Below, piece after piece: positions 33,378 through 42,525 of a DNA stretch of 55,993 nucleotides. Made by a program: the position numbers and the translations under genes. Origin of the DNA: Halobacteriales archaeon QS_4_70_19 (GTDB lineage: Archaea > Halobacteriota > Halobacteria > Halobacteriales > Haloarculaceae); the NCBI GenBank assembly GCA_003020985.1, contig PXRM01000002.1, forward strand, positions 1 to 55,993, written 5' to 3'. How positions within the stretch are numbered: position 1 is the stretch's first letter; every line of letters starts with the position of its first letter. The notes beneath the pieces were generated by a model. That model was not told the origin of the DNA. It searched no databases and saw only the letters and a list, made by a program, of their open reading frames with translations.

Positions 33378-34373
33378 CTACTGGAGCGCGACCTGCTGTG
33401 CGAAGCCCATCGCGCGCCGGCCGGCATCGAGCCCGGTCTCTAGCGGCGCGAACGTCCGGGTGGTGCCGGCGACCCAGTCACCGGCGAGGTAGCAGTCCGA
33501 CGCGGCGGCGCGCTCGACCAGCACGGGGTCGACCCGGTGGCCGGGACGGGCGTACTGGTAGCGCTCGTGGTCCGTCCACGCGGGGTCCAGCAGGCGGTCG
33601 TCGTCCAGCAGCCGGGCCGCGGCGGTCCGGGCCTGCTCGACGGCGGCGTCGGGGTCGTGACTGGTCGCCCAGTCGTCGCCCAGGCGGAGGACGAGCGCCT
33701 CGTGTCCCGGCGGGACGTGGCCGGGCTTGGCCGACTCCCGGGAGAGCCAGCGGACGTCGTGGTCGTCCCCCGGGGCCGCCAGCGCGTACCAGTCGCGGTC
33801 GACGGCGTGCTCGTAGCCCAGCACGACGCTGTCGACCGTCCGGTGTTCGACCTGCTCGGCCTCGCGCCGGACGTCCGTACCCAGGGGCTCCGACTCCGCC
33901 AGGAGCGACGCCGTCCGGTCCGCGTCCGTCGCCGTCACCACGCGCTCGGCGTCGATAACGCCCTCGGTGGTGTGGGCCCGCCAGCCGTCGTCGGTCCGCT
34001 CCAGGCGCTCGACGGTCGTGTCCGGCCGGTGGTCGCAGTGCTCGGCGGCGAGCAGTCGGTCGACGACGCCCTGGAGGCCACAGCGGCCGGTGAGTCGGCG
34101 GTAGCTCACCCCGCCGTCGGTCGCCTCGCCGAGCGGGTCGACGCGGCCCTCGAAGGAGACGCAGTCCTCGGCAAGTACCTCCCGCACGAGCGTCGACCGC
34201 TCGTCGCCCCGGTCGGGGACGCAGGTGGTCCCGACGTCGTAGGTCGTCGCCTCCCGGGCCCGGGTCGCCAGGCGACCGGTTCCGCCGCCGCCGTCCCCGA
34301 CCACGGTCGCGTCCAGACAGATGTGTGCCGCCGTCGCCCCAGCAGCCCCGTCGCCGATCACGAGCGTCGTCAT
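33378..34373 (-). CDS. FAD-dependent oxidoreductase (renalase/amine oxidase-like)
   Basis: 331 residues from ATG 34373. FAD-binding start TLVIGDGAAGATAA (GxGxxG-type with Asp/Gly substitutions), a substrate domain in the middle, and the FAD C-terminal block CYLAGDWVAGTTR with PLETGLDAGRRA. The pattern matches NAD(P)/FAD proteins of the renalase group. The electron acceptor and substrate are unknown. The first nucleotide-binding loop reads GDGAAG, so family placement has some uncertainty. Confidence 0.82.
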   Translation of the reverse strand: MTTLVIGDGAAGATAAHICLDATVVGDGGGGTGRLATRAREATTYDVGTTCVPDRGDERSTLVREVLAEDCVSFEGRVDPLGEATDGGVSYRRLTGRCGLQGVVDRLLAAEHCDHRPDTTVERLERTDDGWRAHTTEGVIDAERVVTATDADRTASLLAESEPLGTDVRREAEQVEHRTVDSVVLGYEHAVDRDWYALAAPGDDHDVRWLSRESAKPGHVPPGHEALVLRLGDDWATSHDPDAAVEQARTAAARLLDDDRLLDPAWTDHERYQYARPGHRVDPVLVERAAASDCYLAGDWVAGTTRTFAPLETGLDAGRRAMGFAQQVALQ

Positions 34374-34461
34374 ACATCCGGATACAGTCCCATCCACCCT
34401 CCCGCCACCGGCGAACGGATACGGTCCTTTATCAGTGGCGGGGCACCGCGGGGCGACCGGG

Positions 34462-35592
34462 TCAGTGTGGGTAGCCCCGGTAGTACTGGCGCGGGACGTC
34501 GACCCGGTCGAGCGCGTCGAGTTCGCGCGCGGCGGTGAGTGTGAAGTACGGGTCGCGGATGTGCTCGCGGGCCACGATGGTCAGGTCCGCGCGGTCGTTG
34601 CGGACCACCTCGTCGGCGCCGTGTGGCGTGGTGATGCCGCCGACGGCGCCGACCGCGCAGTCGGCGTCAGCCTCCCGGAGGGACTCACGCACCCGTTCGG
34701 CGTACGGCACCTGGTAGTGCGCCCCGGTGTCGGGGACCTGCTGGGCGGGGTGGATGGCGCCCGCACTCACGTCGATGAGATCCGCGCCGTCCTCGGCCAG
34801 CAGCGGCGCCAGCCGTGCGGTGTCCTCGACGGTCCACGACGGCCGGTCGGGCAGCCAGTCCGTCGCCGAGAGCCGGACGAACACCGGCTGGTCGTCGGGC
34901 CAGACTGCCCGGACGACCCGGGTCACCTCCCTGACGAGCCGGGTCCGGCCGGTGAAGCCGCCACCGTAGTCGTCCTCGCGGTGGTTCGTCACGGGCGAGC
35001 AGAACTCGTGGAGCAGGTAGCCGTGCGCGCCGTGGACCTCTGCGACCTGGAAGCCGGCGTCCAGCGCGTGCTCGGCGGCAGTCCGGAAGTCGTCGACGAC
35101 CGCCTCGATGTCCGCGGTGGAGAGCCGCTCCGTGGGGACGGGCCCACCCTCGTCCTCGTCGTGGGGCCACGGCTCCGCGCTGGGGGCCACGGTGGTCCAG
35201 CCGCGCTCGTCGTGGATGGGGCCACCGCCGTCGGCCGGCCGCTCGGTCGACGCCTTGCGCCCGGCGTGGGCGAGCTGGATGCCCGCGAGCGCACCGTGGT
35301 CGCGGACGAACGCGGCCGTCTCCGCCAGCGCGTCGGCGTGCTCCGCCGACCAGATGCCGAGGTCGTGTGGCGTGATGCGGCCCTCCGGCGACACCGCCGA
35401 CGCCTCGGCCATCACGATGCCCGCGCCCCCCACCGCCCGCGACCCGAGGTGGACGTGGTGCCACTCCGTCGCCAGCCCGTCCCCGTCGCAGGAGTACTGG
35501 CACATCGGCGACACCATCACCCGGTTGCGCGCCGTGGTCCCGCGGCGTTCGAGCGGGGTGAACAGGTCCGCCTCGCCGTGGTCGTCTGTCAT
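34462..35592 (-). CDS. NADH:flavin oxidoreductase (Old Yellow Enzyme, YqjM-like)
   Basis: 376 residues starting MTDDHGEADLFTPLERRG. OYE features: NRVMVSPMCQYS with the YqjM-type regulatory Cys, QLAHAGRKAS, EVHGAHGYLLHEFCSPVTNHREDDYGG with the substrate-binding H-x2-H-like pair, and VGAVGGITTPH for FMN phosphate. It reduces activated alkenes with NAD(P)H through FMN. The start is ATG at 35592; the frame continues upstream but without homology. Confidence 0.95.
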   Translation of the reverse strand: MTDDHGEADLFTPLERRGTTARNRVMVSPMCQYSCDGDGLATEWHHVHLGSRAVGGAGIVMAEASAVSPEGRITPHDLGIWSAEHADALAETAAFVRDHGALAGIQLAHAGRKASTERPADGGGPIHDERGWTTVAPSAEPWPHDEDEGGPVPTERLSTADIEAVVDDFRTAAEHALDAGFQVAEVHGAHGYLLHEFCSPVTNHREDDYGGGFTGRTRLVREVTRVVRAVWPDDQPVFVRLSATDWLPDRPSWTVEDTARLAPLLAEDGADLIDVSAGAIHPAQQVPDTGAHYQVPYAERVRESLREADADCAVGAVGGITTPHGADEVVRNDRADLTIVAREHIRDPYFTLTAARELDALDRVDVPRQYYRGYPH

Positions 35593-35783
35593 GGGCGGTG
35601 TTGGTGGGAGTACGCCAAAGGCCGGTTGGAACCGGCAGGGCAGACAGCGACCCCCGCCCGCTCCGGACTCCATCGCCGCCGGCGACCGAAACGCGGCCGC
35701 CGAACCGTCCGTTCGCTGGCGATTCCGTCGGACTGCACCTTCCGCCACGCTTAACCACCCGTCAACCGACTCCGACGACATAC

Positions 35784-36962
35784 ATGTCACGCGCCGTCTG
35801 GTTGAAGGCCGACGATTCGGTCGGCGACTGGGAACAACGGAAGCGCCGCATCACCGCCGGCCTCGAGGCCGGCGTCGACTGGATGCTCGTCGACCAGCAG
35901 GACGTGGCGAAGGTCCGCGAACTCGGCCGCGTCGACGTCGCCGCCTTCGCCGGCGACGACGTGCACGTCATCGACGACGCCGAACCCGGGGAGGAGGCCG
36001 AACCGGACGCCATCGTCGTCGGCAAGCACGGCGAGGGCGACGGGACCGTCGACCTGCCGGCCGACTTCTCCGGCAGCGCCGACCTGACCACGCTCCGTCG
36101 CACCGAGGACACCACCGGTGCGTACGTCCGCGTGCTGGGCCCGGGCTACGAGGAACTCGCCGAGGAGGCCGCCCGCGACGCCGACTACACCGTCGTCGTC
36201 GGCGAGGACTGGTCCATCATCCCGCTGGAGAACCTCATCGCCCGCATCGGCAACGAGACGGACCTCGTCGCGGGCGTGCAGACGGCCGAGGAGGCCCGCA
36301 CCGCCTTCGAGACGCTCGAACTCGGCGCCGATGCCGTCCTGCTGGACACGGACGACCCCGACGAAATCCGGAAAACCGTCGACGCCCGCGACGCCACCGA
36401 CCGCGAGTCGCTCGAGCTGACGACCGCCACCGTCACGGCGGTCGAGGAGGTCGGCAGCGCCGACCGCGTCTGCGTCGACACCGGCTCGCTGATGGAACAC
36501 GACGAGGGGATGCTGGTCGGCTCGATGTCCCGCGGCCTCTTCTTCGTCCACGCCGAGACCGCCGACTCGCCCTACGTCGCCAGCCGCCCCTTCCGGGTCA
36601 ACGCCGGCGCCGTCCACGCCTACGTCCGCACGCCCGGGGGTGAGACGAAGTACCTCTCCGAACTCCGGAGCGGCGACGAGATCCAGATCGTCGACACCCG
36701 GGGCACCACCCGCGAGACCATCGTCGGCCGCTCGAAGATCGAGAAGCGCCCCATGTTCCGGGTGCAGGCCGAGGTCGAGCACGACGGCGAGACGGACCTC
36801 ATCGAGACGCTGCTCCAGAACGCCGAGACCATCAAGGTCGCCACCTCGGAGGGTCGGACGGCCGTGACGGACCTGCAGGAGGGCGACGAGGTGCTGGTCT
36901 ACTACGAACCCGTCGCACGGCACTTCGGCGAGGCGGTCGAGGAGAGCATCATCGAGCAGTAG
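35784..36962 (+). CDS. aroB': 3-dehydroquinate synthase II
   Basis: 392 residues. Archaeal AroB' blocks: AVWLKADDSVGDWEQRK, VVVGEDWSIIPLENLIA, VCVDTGSLMEHDEGMLVGS, SRGLFFVHAETADSPYVASRPFRVNAGAVHAYV and DLQEGDEVLVYYE. It converts 2-amino-3,7-dideoxy-D-threo-hept-6-ulosonate to 3-dehydroquinate in the archaeal aromatic amino acid pathway. AroD (37688-38392), the next pathway enzyme, is nearby on the other strand. Confidence 0.97.
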   Translation: MSRAVWLKADDSVGDWEQRKRRITAGLEAGVDWMLVDQQDVAKVRELGRVDVAAFAGDDVHVIDDAEPGEEAEPDAIVVGKHGEGDGTVDLPADFSGSADLTTLRRTEDTTGAYVRVLGPGYEELAEEAARDADYTVVVGEDWSIIPLENLIARIGNETDLVAGVQTAEEARTAFETLELGADAVLLDTDDPDEIRKTVDARDATDRESLELTTATVTAVEEVGSADRVCVDTGSLMEHDEGMLVGSMSRGLFFVHAETADSPYVASRPFRVNAGAVHAYVRTPGGETKYLSELRSGDEIQIVDTRGTTRETIVGRSKIEKRPMFRVQAEVEHDGETDLIETLLQNAETIKVATSEGRTAVTDLQEGDEVLVYYEPVARHFGEAVEESIIEQ

Positions 36963-37127
36963 CGCCCGTCAGCGCCACTACCGCCAGGTCCGCGACGTGG
37001 ATTCCGTACGAGCGGTCGGTCGCGCCGTCCGTCTCCGTAGTCGTGGTAGACGGTTGGCGTAATCCGTATGGGTCACCGGCAGCCACGGGCCACGCGTCGT
37101 GCACTCCCAGTCCCCGGGACCCGACAG

Positions 37128-37586
37128 CTACGGCGCCTCGCCGGCCCCGGCACCGCTCGCCCGAGGGCCGTCCGTGGTGTCCTCCGGGCGCTCGAACTCC
37201 GTCGTGCACCACTGGCAGAACGCCAGGTCCGGGTCCGTCTCGCGGCCGCAGGCCGGGCAGGTGAACTCGCCGGCGGGCCCCTCGTCGCCGGCGCCGTCGC
37301 GGGCCCCCAGCCAGTAGGCGTCGAGGACGCTGAACACGGTGACCGAGACCAGGGCGAGGGAGGCCTCGAACTCCAGCCCCCGCATCCCCCGGAGGAGCTC
37401 CCCGACGAAGGCGGTCGGCTCCGTGGCTGGAACGGACGGCGCCGGGACGACCACCATGACGGTGGCGGCCCAGAGGCCGAACCAGAGGACCGCACGGACC
37501 CACGACCGCAGGTAGGCGTGGCCCAGTCCGGGCTGGAGCGCGAGCATGGCCGCCAGCCACGGCCGCTTTCGGTCGTTCGGTACCAC
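37128..37586 (-). CDS. Membrane protein with C-terminal zinc ribbon
   Basis: 152 residues. Two or three hydrophobic segments (about 28-48 and 72-92, ALVSVTVFSVLDAYWLG) follow a polar start with PWLAAMLALQPGLGHAYL. A CPACG...CQWC pair (CxxC-x14-CxxC, about 110-130) forms a zinc ribbon in the cytoplasm. The first part resembles small membrane proteins of haloarchaea with a GLGHxYL motif. Function unknown. It sits between the two shikimate genes but on the same strand as aroD. Confidence 0.8.
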   Translation of the reverse strand: MVPNDRKRPWLAAMLALQPGLGHAYLRSWVRAVLWFGLWAATVMVVVPAPSVPATEPTAFVGELLRGMRGLEFEASLALVSVTVFSVLDAYWLGARDGAGDEGPAGEFTCPACGRETDPDLAFCQWCTTEFERPEDTTDGPRASGAGAGEAP

Positions 37587-37687
37587 TTCCGTCGCCGTAG
37601 CCTCTCCGGAGTAATAAACCCCCGTGCAGCTCGTCTGACGCCCGAATTGCGGAGAGCCGCCGCGAGACGGTCGCTACGGGCCGCCGG

Positions 37688-38392
37688 TCACCGGAGCGCG
37701 TCCACCAGTTCGCGGAGCGTCGCGAGGTCGTACTGGCCGGGCGCCGTGGCGCGGTCGGGGTCGACCGGCGCGTAGCCGATGCGGGAGCCGTACACCGGCG
37801 CGACCGCGCGAGCGTGGCTGCCGGCCGTCCCCATCGCCGTCGTCGCGACCGTGCGGCCGTCGTTCACTGCCGACCGGGTCGCGCCCAGCAGCCGGAGCGC
37901 GTCGTCGAGGTCCGTCGCCGTGACCGCCAGCTTCGCCACGTCGCCGTGCTCGCCCGCGCGGGCGAGCAGGTCGTCCAGCCCTGCTCGCGGCGGCGTCCCC
38001 TGGAAGTCGTGCGTGGAGACGATCACCTGCGCGTCGTTGGCGTGGGCGTGCCTGACCGCCGCGGGCCCGTCCTCCGGGTCCACCGCGTCCGCGGGCGCGC
38101 CCTCCCCGGTGACGGCAGCCAACTCCACGTCGATGGCCGCGACGGCGGCGTACTCGGCGGCCGCGCGCAGCGTCGCCAGCCGGCCCTCCGCGGCGGCCTC
38201 GCCGCCCTCCCACTCGGCGCGATTGGTGGCGATGACCGGTAGTTTCCCGTCGTACGCGTCCAGGGCGTCCAGCGGCGCCCCGGCCATGTCCATCCGGAAC
38301 TCGACGGCGTCGGCGTGGTCGCGGGCCGCGGGCTCCTCGTCGAGGTCGGCGGTGGCGGCCGCCAGCGCGAACTCGTCGAACGGGAGGTCCAT
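37688..38392 (-). CDS. aroD: Type I 3-dehydroquinate dehydratase
   Basis: 234 residues, barrel fold. Catalytic His lies in VIVSTHDFQGTP and the Schiff-base Lys in DVAKLAVTATDLDDA; the late block SHARAVAPVYGSRIGYAP closes the site. It converts 3-dehydroquinate to 3-dehydroshikimate, the step after AroB'. Start ATG at 38392 gives MDLPFDEF, a usual haloarchaeal N-terminus. Confidence 0.95.
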   Translation of the reverse strand: MDLPFDEFALAAATADLDEEPAARDHADAVEFRMDMAGAPLDALDAYDGKLPVIATNRAEWEGGEAAAEGRLATLRAAAEYAAVAAIDVELAAVTGEGAPADAVDPEDGPAAVRHAHANDAQVIVSTHDFQGTPPRAGLDDLLARAGEHGDVAKLAVTATDLDDALRLLGATRSAVNDGRTVATTAMGTAGSHARAVAPVYGSRIGYAPVDPDRATAPGQYDLATLRELVDALR

Positions 38393-38458
38393 GCGTACCG
38401 GTGTCGCGGCGGCAGGCGTATAGCCACCGGTTCGGAGCGGGGACGACCGGCCCCGGCG

Positions 38459-39511
38459 TCAGACCGGTTCGTGGTCGGCGACGTATCGGCGGCGTTCGTC
38501 GGAGGCAGCCGTGCGGCGCACGGCCGTCGTCTCGTACAGGCGGATGCGACGCTCCTGCGTCGTGACGACGGGGAACTCGTAGTGTTCGGCGTCGTAGCCC
38601 GGTTCGTCGCCGTCGGCGCGGCGGTCGGCGACGAACTCGCGGTGCCGTTCGAGTCGTTCGCGCGCGAGGTCGGTCGAGAGCGCGGGCGCGTCGGCAACCC
38701 GCTCGTCGAACGCCGCAACGAGGTCCGGGTCGCGCTCGACACCGACCGACGAGCGCCCCGCGGCCAGCGCCGCGAGGCTCGTCGTCCCGGTTCCCCAGAA
38801 CGGGTCCAGCACGGTGTCGCCGTAGACGGAGAACATCCGGACGAGTCGGAGGGGGAGATCGAGCGGGAACGCCCCCGAGCGGTCACGGGCCTCCGCGGCG
38901 TCCCCCGAGAGGGCCTGCCGTTCGCCGGTCAGCTCCCAGAGGTCGGAGAACCACTCATTGCGCTCCTCCCAGAAGTAGGCCGACTCGTAGCGGCGGTCGT
39001 CGCCGGGCGGGAACGACCGCGTCCCGCCGTTGCGGAAGACAAGCAGGTACTCGTGTTCGAGGGTGGGATAGGCGTTGGTCGGCAGCATCCCGCTCCCCAT
39101 GAACTTCGCGGCGCTGTTGGTCGGTTTGCGCCACAGCACGTTCGGGAGCGACTGGAGCCCGTGCTCGCGTAGGCGACGGGTGACGGCCTCCTGGTTGGGG
39201 TACTGCTGGAACCCGTCGAGGTTTCGCGTCGCCGGGCCGACGTTCACCACGACGATGCCGCCCGGCCGGACGACGCGAGGCAGCTGCCGCCACACGTCGT
39301 CGAGCAGGTCGTGCATCAGGTCGAACGCACGGTCGCCCTCGTTCGCGTCGAGCGCCTCGCCGATGGCGGGGTCCTGCGCGGTGAACGAGGCGTCCCACAT
39401 CTCGACCATCGGGTACGGCGGCGAGGTGACGACGAGATCGACCGAATCGGTGTCGAGATCGGCGACCGCCGCCCGTGCGTCGGCGACGTGGACGACGTGC
39501 TCGGTCTGCAC
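38459..39511 (-). CDS. Beta-class DNA methyltransferase (N4-cytosine type, candidate CTAG methylase)
   Basis: 350 residues. Motif IV VTSPPYP (residues 28-34) precedes motif I DPFWGTGTTSLAA (236-248), the beta-class order. SPPY is usual for N4-cytosine methylases, but N6-adenine cannot be excluded. The target-recognition part lies between (about 95-220). No restriction gene is nearby, so it is an orphan. Haloarchaea carry a conserved orphan methylase (Zim in Haloferax) modifying CTAG; overall organisation is compatible, but identity is not proven. Confidence 0.88.
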   Translation of the reverse strand: MQTEHVVHVADARAAVADLDTDSVDLVVTSPPYPMVEMWDASFTAQDPAIGEALDANEGDRAFDLMHDLLDDVWRQLPRVVRPGGIVVVNVGPATRNLDGFQQYPNQEAVTRRLREHGLQSLPNVLWRKPTNSAAKFMGSGMLPTNAYPTLEHEYLLVFRNGGTRSFPPGDDRRYESAYFWEERNEWFSDLWELTGERQALSGDAAEARDRSGAFPLDLPLRLVRMFSVYGDTVLDPFWGTGTTSLAALAAGRSSVGVERDPDLVAAFDERVADAPALSTDLARERLERHREFVADRRADGDEPGYDAEHYEFPVVTTQERRIRLYETTAVRRTAASDERRRYVADHEPV

Positions 39512-39613
39512 GGGACGGTGGTCGACGGCGGGGGACTAGACGCTTTCCCCACGTCGGCGCTCGCGGGGGTCCCGCACGACCCGTCGACGGTCCGGCGTCC
39601 AGTCGCCCTGCCG

Positions 39614-40540
39614 CTACGGCCAGTTCGGGTCCACGTCGACGAGGTCGGCCGACAGCGCCCAGAGCCGCGTCGCGCGGTCCTCGTCGCGAGCCCGCGGGGA
39701 GGCCCGGGCCTGGCGCTGCTTGTTGAAGTACTGTCCCGTCACGTCGATCGAGGGGTCGGCCGCGAGCATCGCCATCGCCGTCCCTCCGTCCGCGACGGTG
39801 TCGCTCACGCCGGGCACGAGGTCGAGGCTCTCCCACAGCATCGACCCCGGGAACGCGAGGTCGCGGCCGACGCCGCTCCCCGGGATGATGCCGGGGTGGA
39901 AGCAGTTGCAGAGCTGTCCCTCGTCGAGCCGGCGGGCCAGCTCCGTCGTGAACAGGACGTTGCAGAGCTTGGAGTTGGAGTAGAGGGCGAAGCCGTTGAG
40001 CCCGGTCGCCTCGGTCACGCCGGTCGCCTGCCCCAGCTTCCGGAGGGAGGCCAGCTCCGTCGCGCCCGTGATGCCGGGGACGCCGGTGCGGCCGTGCTCG
40101 CGGATCTCCTCGAAGTCGATGTCGCCGTTGCGGTGGGCGACCGACGCCGTGTTGACGACGCGGCCGTCGTCGGCCAGCAGGTCGACGAGTTCGTGGGTGA
40201 GGAGGTAGCCCGCGAGATGGTTGACCGCGAAGTGCATCTCGAACCCCTGCTCGCTCTCGCGGTAGTCGTTGATGGCGAGCCCGGCGTTGTTGCAGAGCGC
40301 GTCGAGTTCGTCGACCTCCTCGCGGACCGTGTCGGCGAACGCTCGGATGGCGTCGAGGTCGGCGAAGTCAGCGCCGTGGAACGAGGCCTCGCCGCCCGCG
40401 TCCTCGACCCGTGCGACGGTCTCGGCGCCGGCCTCGGCGTCCCGGCCGTGGACCAGTACGCGCCAGCCGCGCTCGCCGAGTCGCCGCGCGGCGTCCCGTC
40501 CGATTCCACTCGTCGCGCCGGTGATGAGTGCCGTCGGCAT
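39614..40540 (-). CDS. Short-chain dehydrogenase/reductase (retinol dehydrogenase-like)
   Basis: 308 residues. Cofactor motif TGATSGIG, NNAG in LCNNAGLAIND, the Ser in VVNTASVAH and catalytic Tyr/Lys in LYSNSK. It has an HGRD motif after strand 2, favouring NADP(H). Substrate unknown. The overall order matches the retinol dehydrogenase/WW-domain oxidoreductase-like group. Confidence 0.95.
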   Translation of the reverse strand: MPTALITGATSGIGRDAARRLGERGWRVLVHGRDAEAGAETVARVEDAGGEASFHGADFADLDAIRAFADTVREEVDELDALCNNAGLAINDYRESEQGFEMHFAVNHLAGYLLTHELVDLLADDGRVVNTASVAHRNGDIDFEEIREHGRTGVPGITGATELASLRKLGQATGVTEATGLNGFALYSNSKLCNVLFTTELARRLDEGQLCNCFHPGIIPGSGVGRDLAFPGSMLWESLDLVPGVSDTVADGGTAMAMLAADPSIDVTGQYFNKQRQARASPRARDEDRATRLWALSADLVDVDPNWP

Positions 40541-40664
40541 ACACCACGTCCGACGAGCGGGTAGGTGATTGTTGCGAACCCACGCTCCGTGGCGAGTCCT
40601 GCCGGAACTCTCCGGGGCGACCGCGACCGACGGAGGGAAGTCACCGGGTTCCCAACTCGTGGGT

Positions 40665-41795
40665 ATGAGTTCGCTGGGGGCCGGCGGGAGCGAGGACGAC
40701 TGGCGGGCCGGGCTCGACGAGGCGGACGCGGCGCTCGTCGACGGCTACCAGTCCGACTTCCCCATCGTCGAGGAGCCGTTCCGGGCCGTGGCCGACGACC
40801 TCGGGGTCGACGAGGCCGAGGCACTCGCCCGCGTCGAGCGCCTCCGCGAGCGGGGCGTCTTCCGCCGCTTCGGGGCCGTTCTCAACCCCCCGGTCATCGG
40901 CTCCTCGACGCTGGCCGCCGTCAGCGCCCCCGAGGACCGCTTCGACGAGGTGGCCGCGGTCGTCAACAGCTACCGGCAGGTGAACCACAACTACCGGCGC
41001 AGCCACGAGTGGAACATGTGGTTCGTCGTCACCGCCGGCGACCGGGCGACCCGCGACCGCATCATCGCGGACATCGAGTCGCGGACGGGCTGTGCGGTCC
41101 TCGTCCTCCCGATGCTGACGGACTTCTACATCGACCTGGAGTTCCCGGTCGTCAACGGCGACCGGTTCGCTCGGGAGACGCGACCGGAGGGTGCGTCTCC
41201 GGACGAGCGAGCGGCCTCGCCGCGAGCAGGCGGGTCCCGGCAGGAGACCGAGGTGGACGCCACCCGCATCTCCGAGGAGGCGACCGCCGACCTCTCCCCC
41301 GTGGAGCGACGGCTCCTGCTGGAGATCCAGGACGGCTTTCCCCTCACCCGGACGCCGTATCGGGACGTGGCGGCGGCCATCGACGCGCCCGTCGACGAGG
41401 TGCTGGCGGGCGTCGAGCGCCTGCTCGCGAACGGCTGCATCAAGCGCATCGGCTGCGTCGTCAACCACCTCGTCACCGGCTTCGACGCCAACTGCATGGT
41501 CGTCTGGGACGTGCCCGACGCGGACCTGGACGAGCGGGGCGAGGCGGTCGGGTCGCTCCCGTACGTGACGCTGTGCTACCACCGGCCCCGCCGCCCCGAG
41601 CAGGACTGGCCGTACAACCTGTTCACGATGGTCCACGGGCGGGAGGCGGCGGCCGTCGACGCCAAGGTGGACGAACTCGCCGCCGACCACCTCCCGTACG
41701 ACCACGAACGGCTCTACTCGACGGAGACGCTGAAGCAGACCGGCGCGCGCTACGACGACATCGTCGGCGACGGGGGCCGACCCGACTCCCCGTGA
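40665..41795 (+). CDS. ahbAB: Fused siroheme decarboxylase (AhbA-AhbB)
   Basis: 376 residues, two Lrp/AsnC-like halves joined by a linker (about 165-205, Arg/Ser/Ala-rich). Half 1 has VEEPFRAVADDLGVDEAE and VFRRFGAVLNP; half 2 has SPVERRLLLEIQDGFPLTRTPY and IKRIGCVVNHLVTGF. Both resemble NirD/L/G/H and AhbA/B, which decarboxylate siroheme to didecarboxysiroheme in alternative heme synthesis. AhbA and AhbB are separate subunits elsewhere. The start is ATG at 40665; the frame goes up to 40569. Confidence 0.92.
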   Translation: MSSLGAGGSEDDWRAGLDEADAALVDGYQSDFPIVEEPFRAVADDLGVDEAEALARVERLRERGVFRRFGAVLNPPVIGSSTLAAVSAPEDRFDEVAAVVNSYRQVNHNYRRSHEWNMWFVVTAGDRATRDRIIADIESRTGCAVLVLPMLTDFYIDLEFPVVNGDRFARETRPEGASPDERAASPRAGGSRQETEVDATRISEEATADLSPVERRLLLEIQDGFPLTRTPYRDVAAAIDAPVDEVLAGVERLLANGCIKRIGCVVNHLVTGFDANCMVVWDVPDADLDERGEAVGSLPYVTLCYHRPRRPEQDWPYNLFTMVHGREAAAVDAKVDELAADHLPYDHERLYSTETLKQTGARYDDIVGDGGRPDSP

Positions 41796-42079
41796 GCAGC
41801 GGTCCACTCCCCCGAATCGACGTTTAGGACGAAGTTCCATTCTTCGGAACCTATCCGGGAAACATCACTGTTGAGAGCCATATATTTACTCGAAATCCTT
41901 CATAACTTATCTATCTGGCACTACCGGATACGGCGACGGCCTCCGCCCCGACGCGTTCGGGAACGACGGCTGGGAGAGCCGAAACGGTGGCTGGTTAGTT
42001 CAGCGAACCGGACGGAGAAGCGCGCCCCCGAGCACCGGCTGCGCGCCGGGGCGCTGACCGGAATCGCACCCGCGGACAG
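41796..42079. other. Intergenic region with possible terminators
   Basis: 284 bp between convergent genes. GTTCC-attcttc-GGAAC at about 41835-41852 may terminate ahbAB. AT-rich 41870-41930 (CATATATTTACTC) looks promoter-like but no gene follows in either direction that I support. Confidence 0.4.
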
Positions 42080-42238
42080 CTACCGCCAGCCCTCCAGGTC
42101 GAGTGCGTCCGTGGCCGGCATCGAGAGCCACGCTCCGTCACGGCAGATGGCCGCGATGACGAACCGGTCGTCGTCGACGGAGCCCATCACCTCACAGTCC
42201 GGCGCCAGTCCGGACGCCCGCGCGGTGTCGGGTGCCAT
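42080..42238 (-). CDS. 52-residue conserved haloarchaeal protein
   Basis: ATG at 42238 and stop at 42080-42082. The product begins MAPDTARASGLAPDCEV, continues MGSVDDDRFVIAAICRDGAW and ends with DLEGWR. A clean TATA box at 42261-42270 gives leaderless spacing, which supports it as a gene. I recall similar very short proteins (DRFVIADI..AW pattern) in haloarchaea but no function. It is acidic and cytosolic. Confidence 0.75.
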   Translation of the reverse strand: MAPDTARASGLAPDCEVMGSVDDDRFVIAAICRDGAWLSMPATDALDLEGWR

Positions 42239-42260
42239 ACTATGATAGTAACTGACAGCC

Positions 42261-42270
42261 CGATATAAAC
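42261..42270 (-). promoter_or_regulatory. TATA box of the 52-residue gene
   Basis: Minus strand GTTTATATCG, centre about 27 nt before the ATG at 42238. Confidence 0.7.
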
Positions 42271-42414
42271 GTGCCGGATATCGACGCCGGGACCGGACCC
42301 CCTTCGCTGACGTATCCGGGGGGACTGGATGGACGAACGGTCGGTTATCGCCCGGGTGTGTTGCTGGCTCGCACTGTAGGTAAAAGCGCGATTTCAGCTT
42401 ACGACAGGTACTTG

Positions 42415-42424
42415 CCTATATACG
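42415..42424 (+). promoter_or_regulatory. Candidate promoter of the ABC importer operon
   Basis: CCTATATACG is the best TATA element before the binding-protein gene and would give a 5' leader of about 75-80 nt before ATG 42526. GGTAAAAGCG at about 42380 is another option. Confidence 0.45.
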
Positions 42425-42525
42425 GGCACGCTTGGGCTGTGTGGCACGCGGACACGGCGTACCGATACTCGACCACGACGCGTCACGGACGCGTCGGTAA
42501 CAACTGACAACACAATACACGATCC

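Noticed and set aside
41871..42245. 124-codon plus-strand frame after ahbAB
   Set aside because: It starts at a TTG-like codon, has an Arg/Pro-rich composition and runs antisense to the better supported 52-residue gene.
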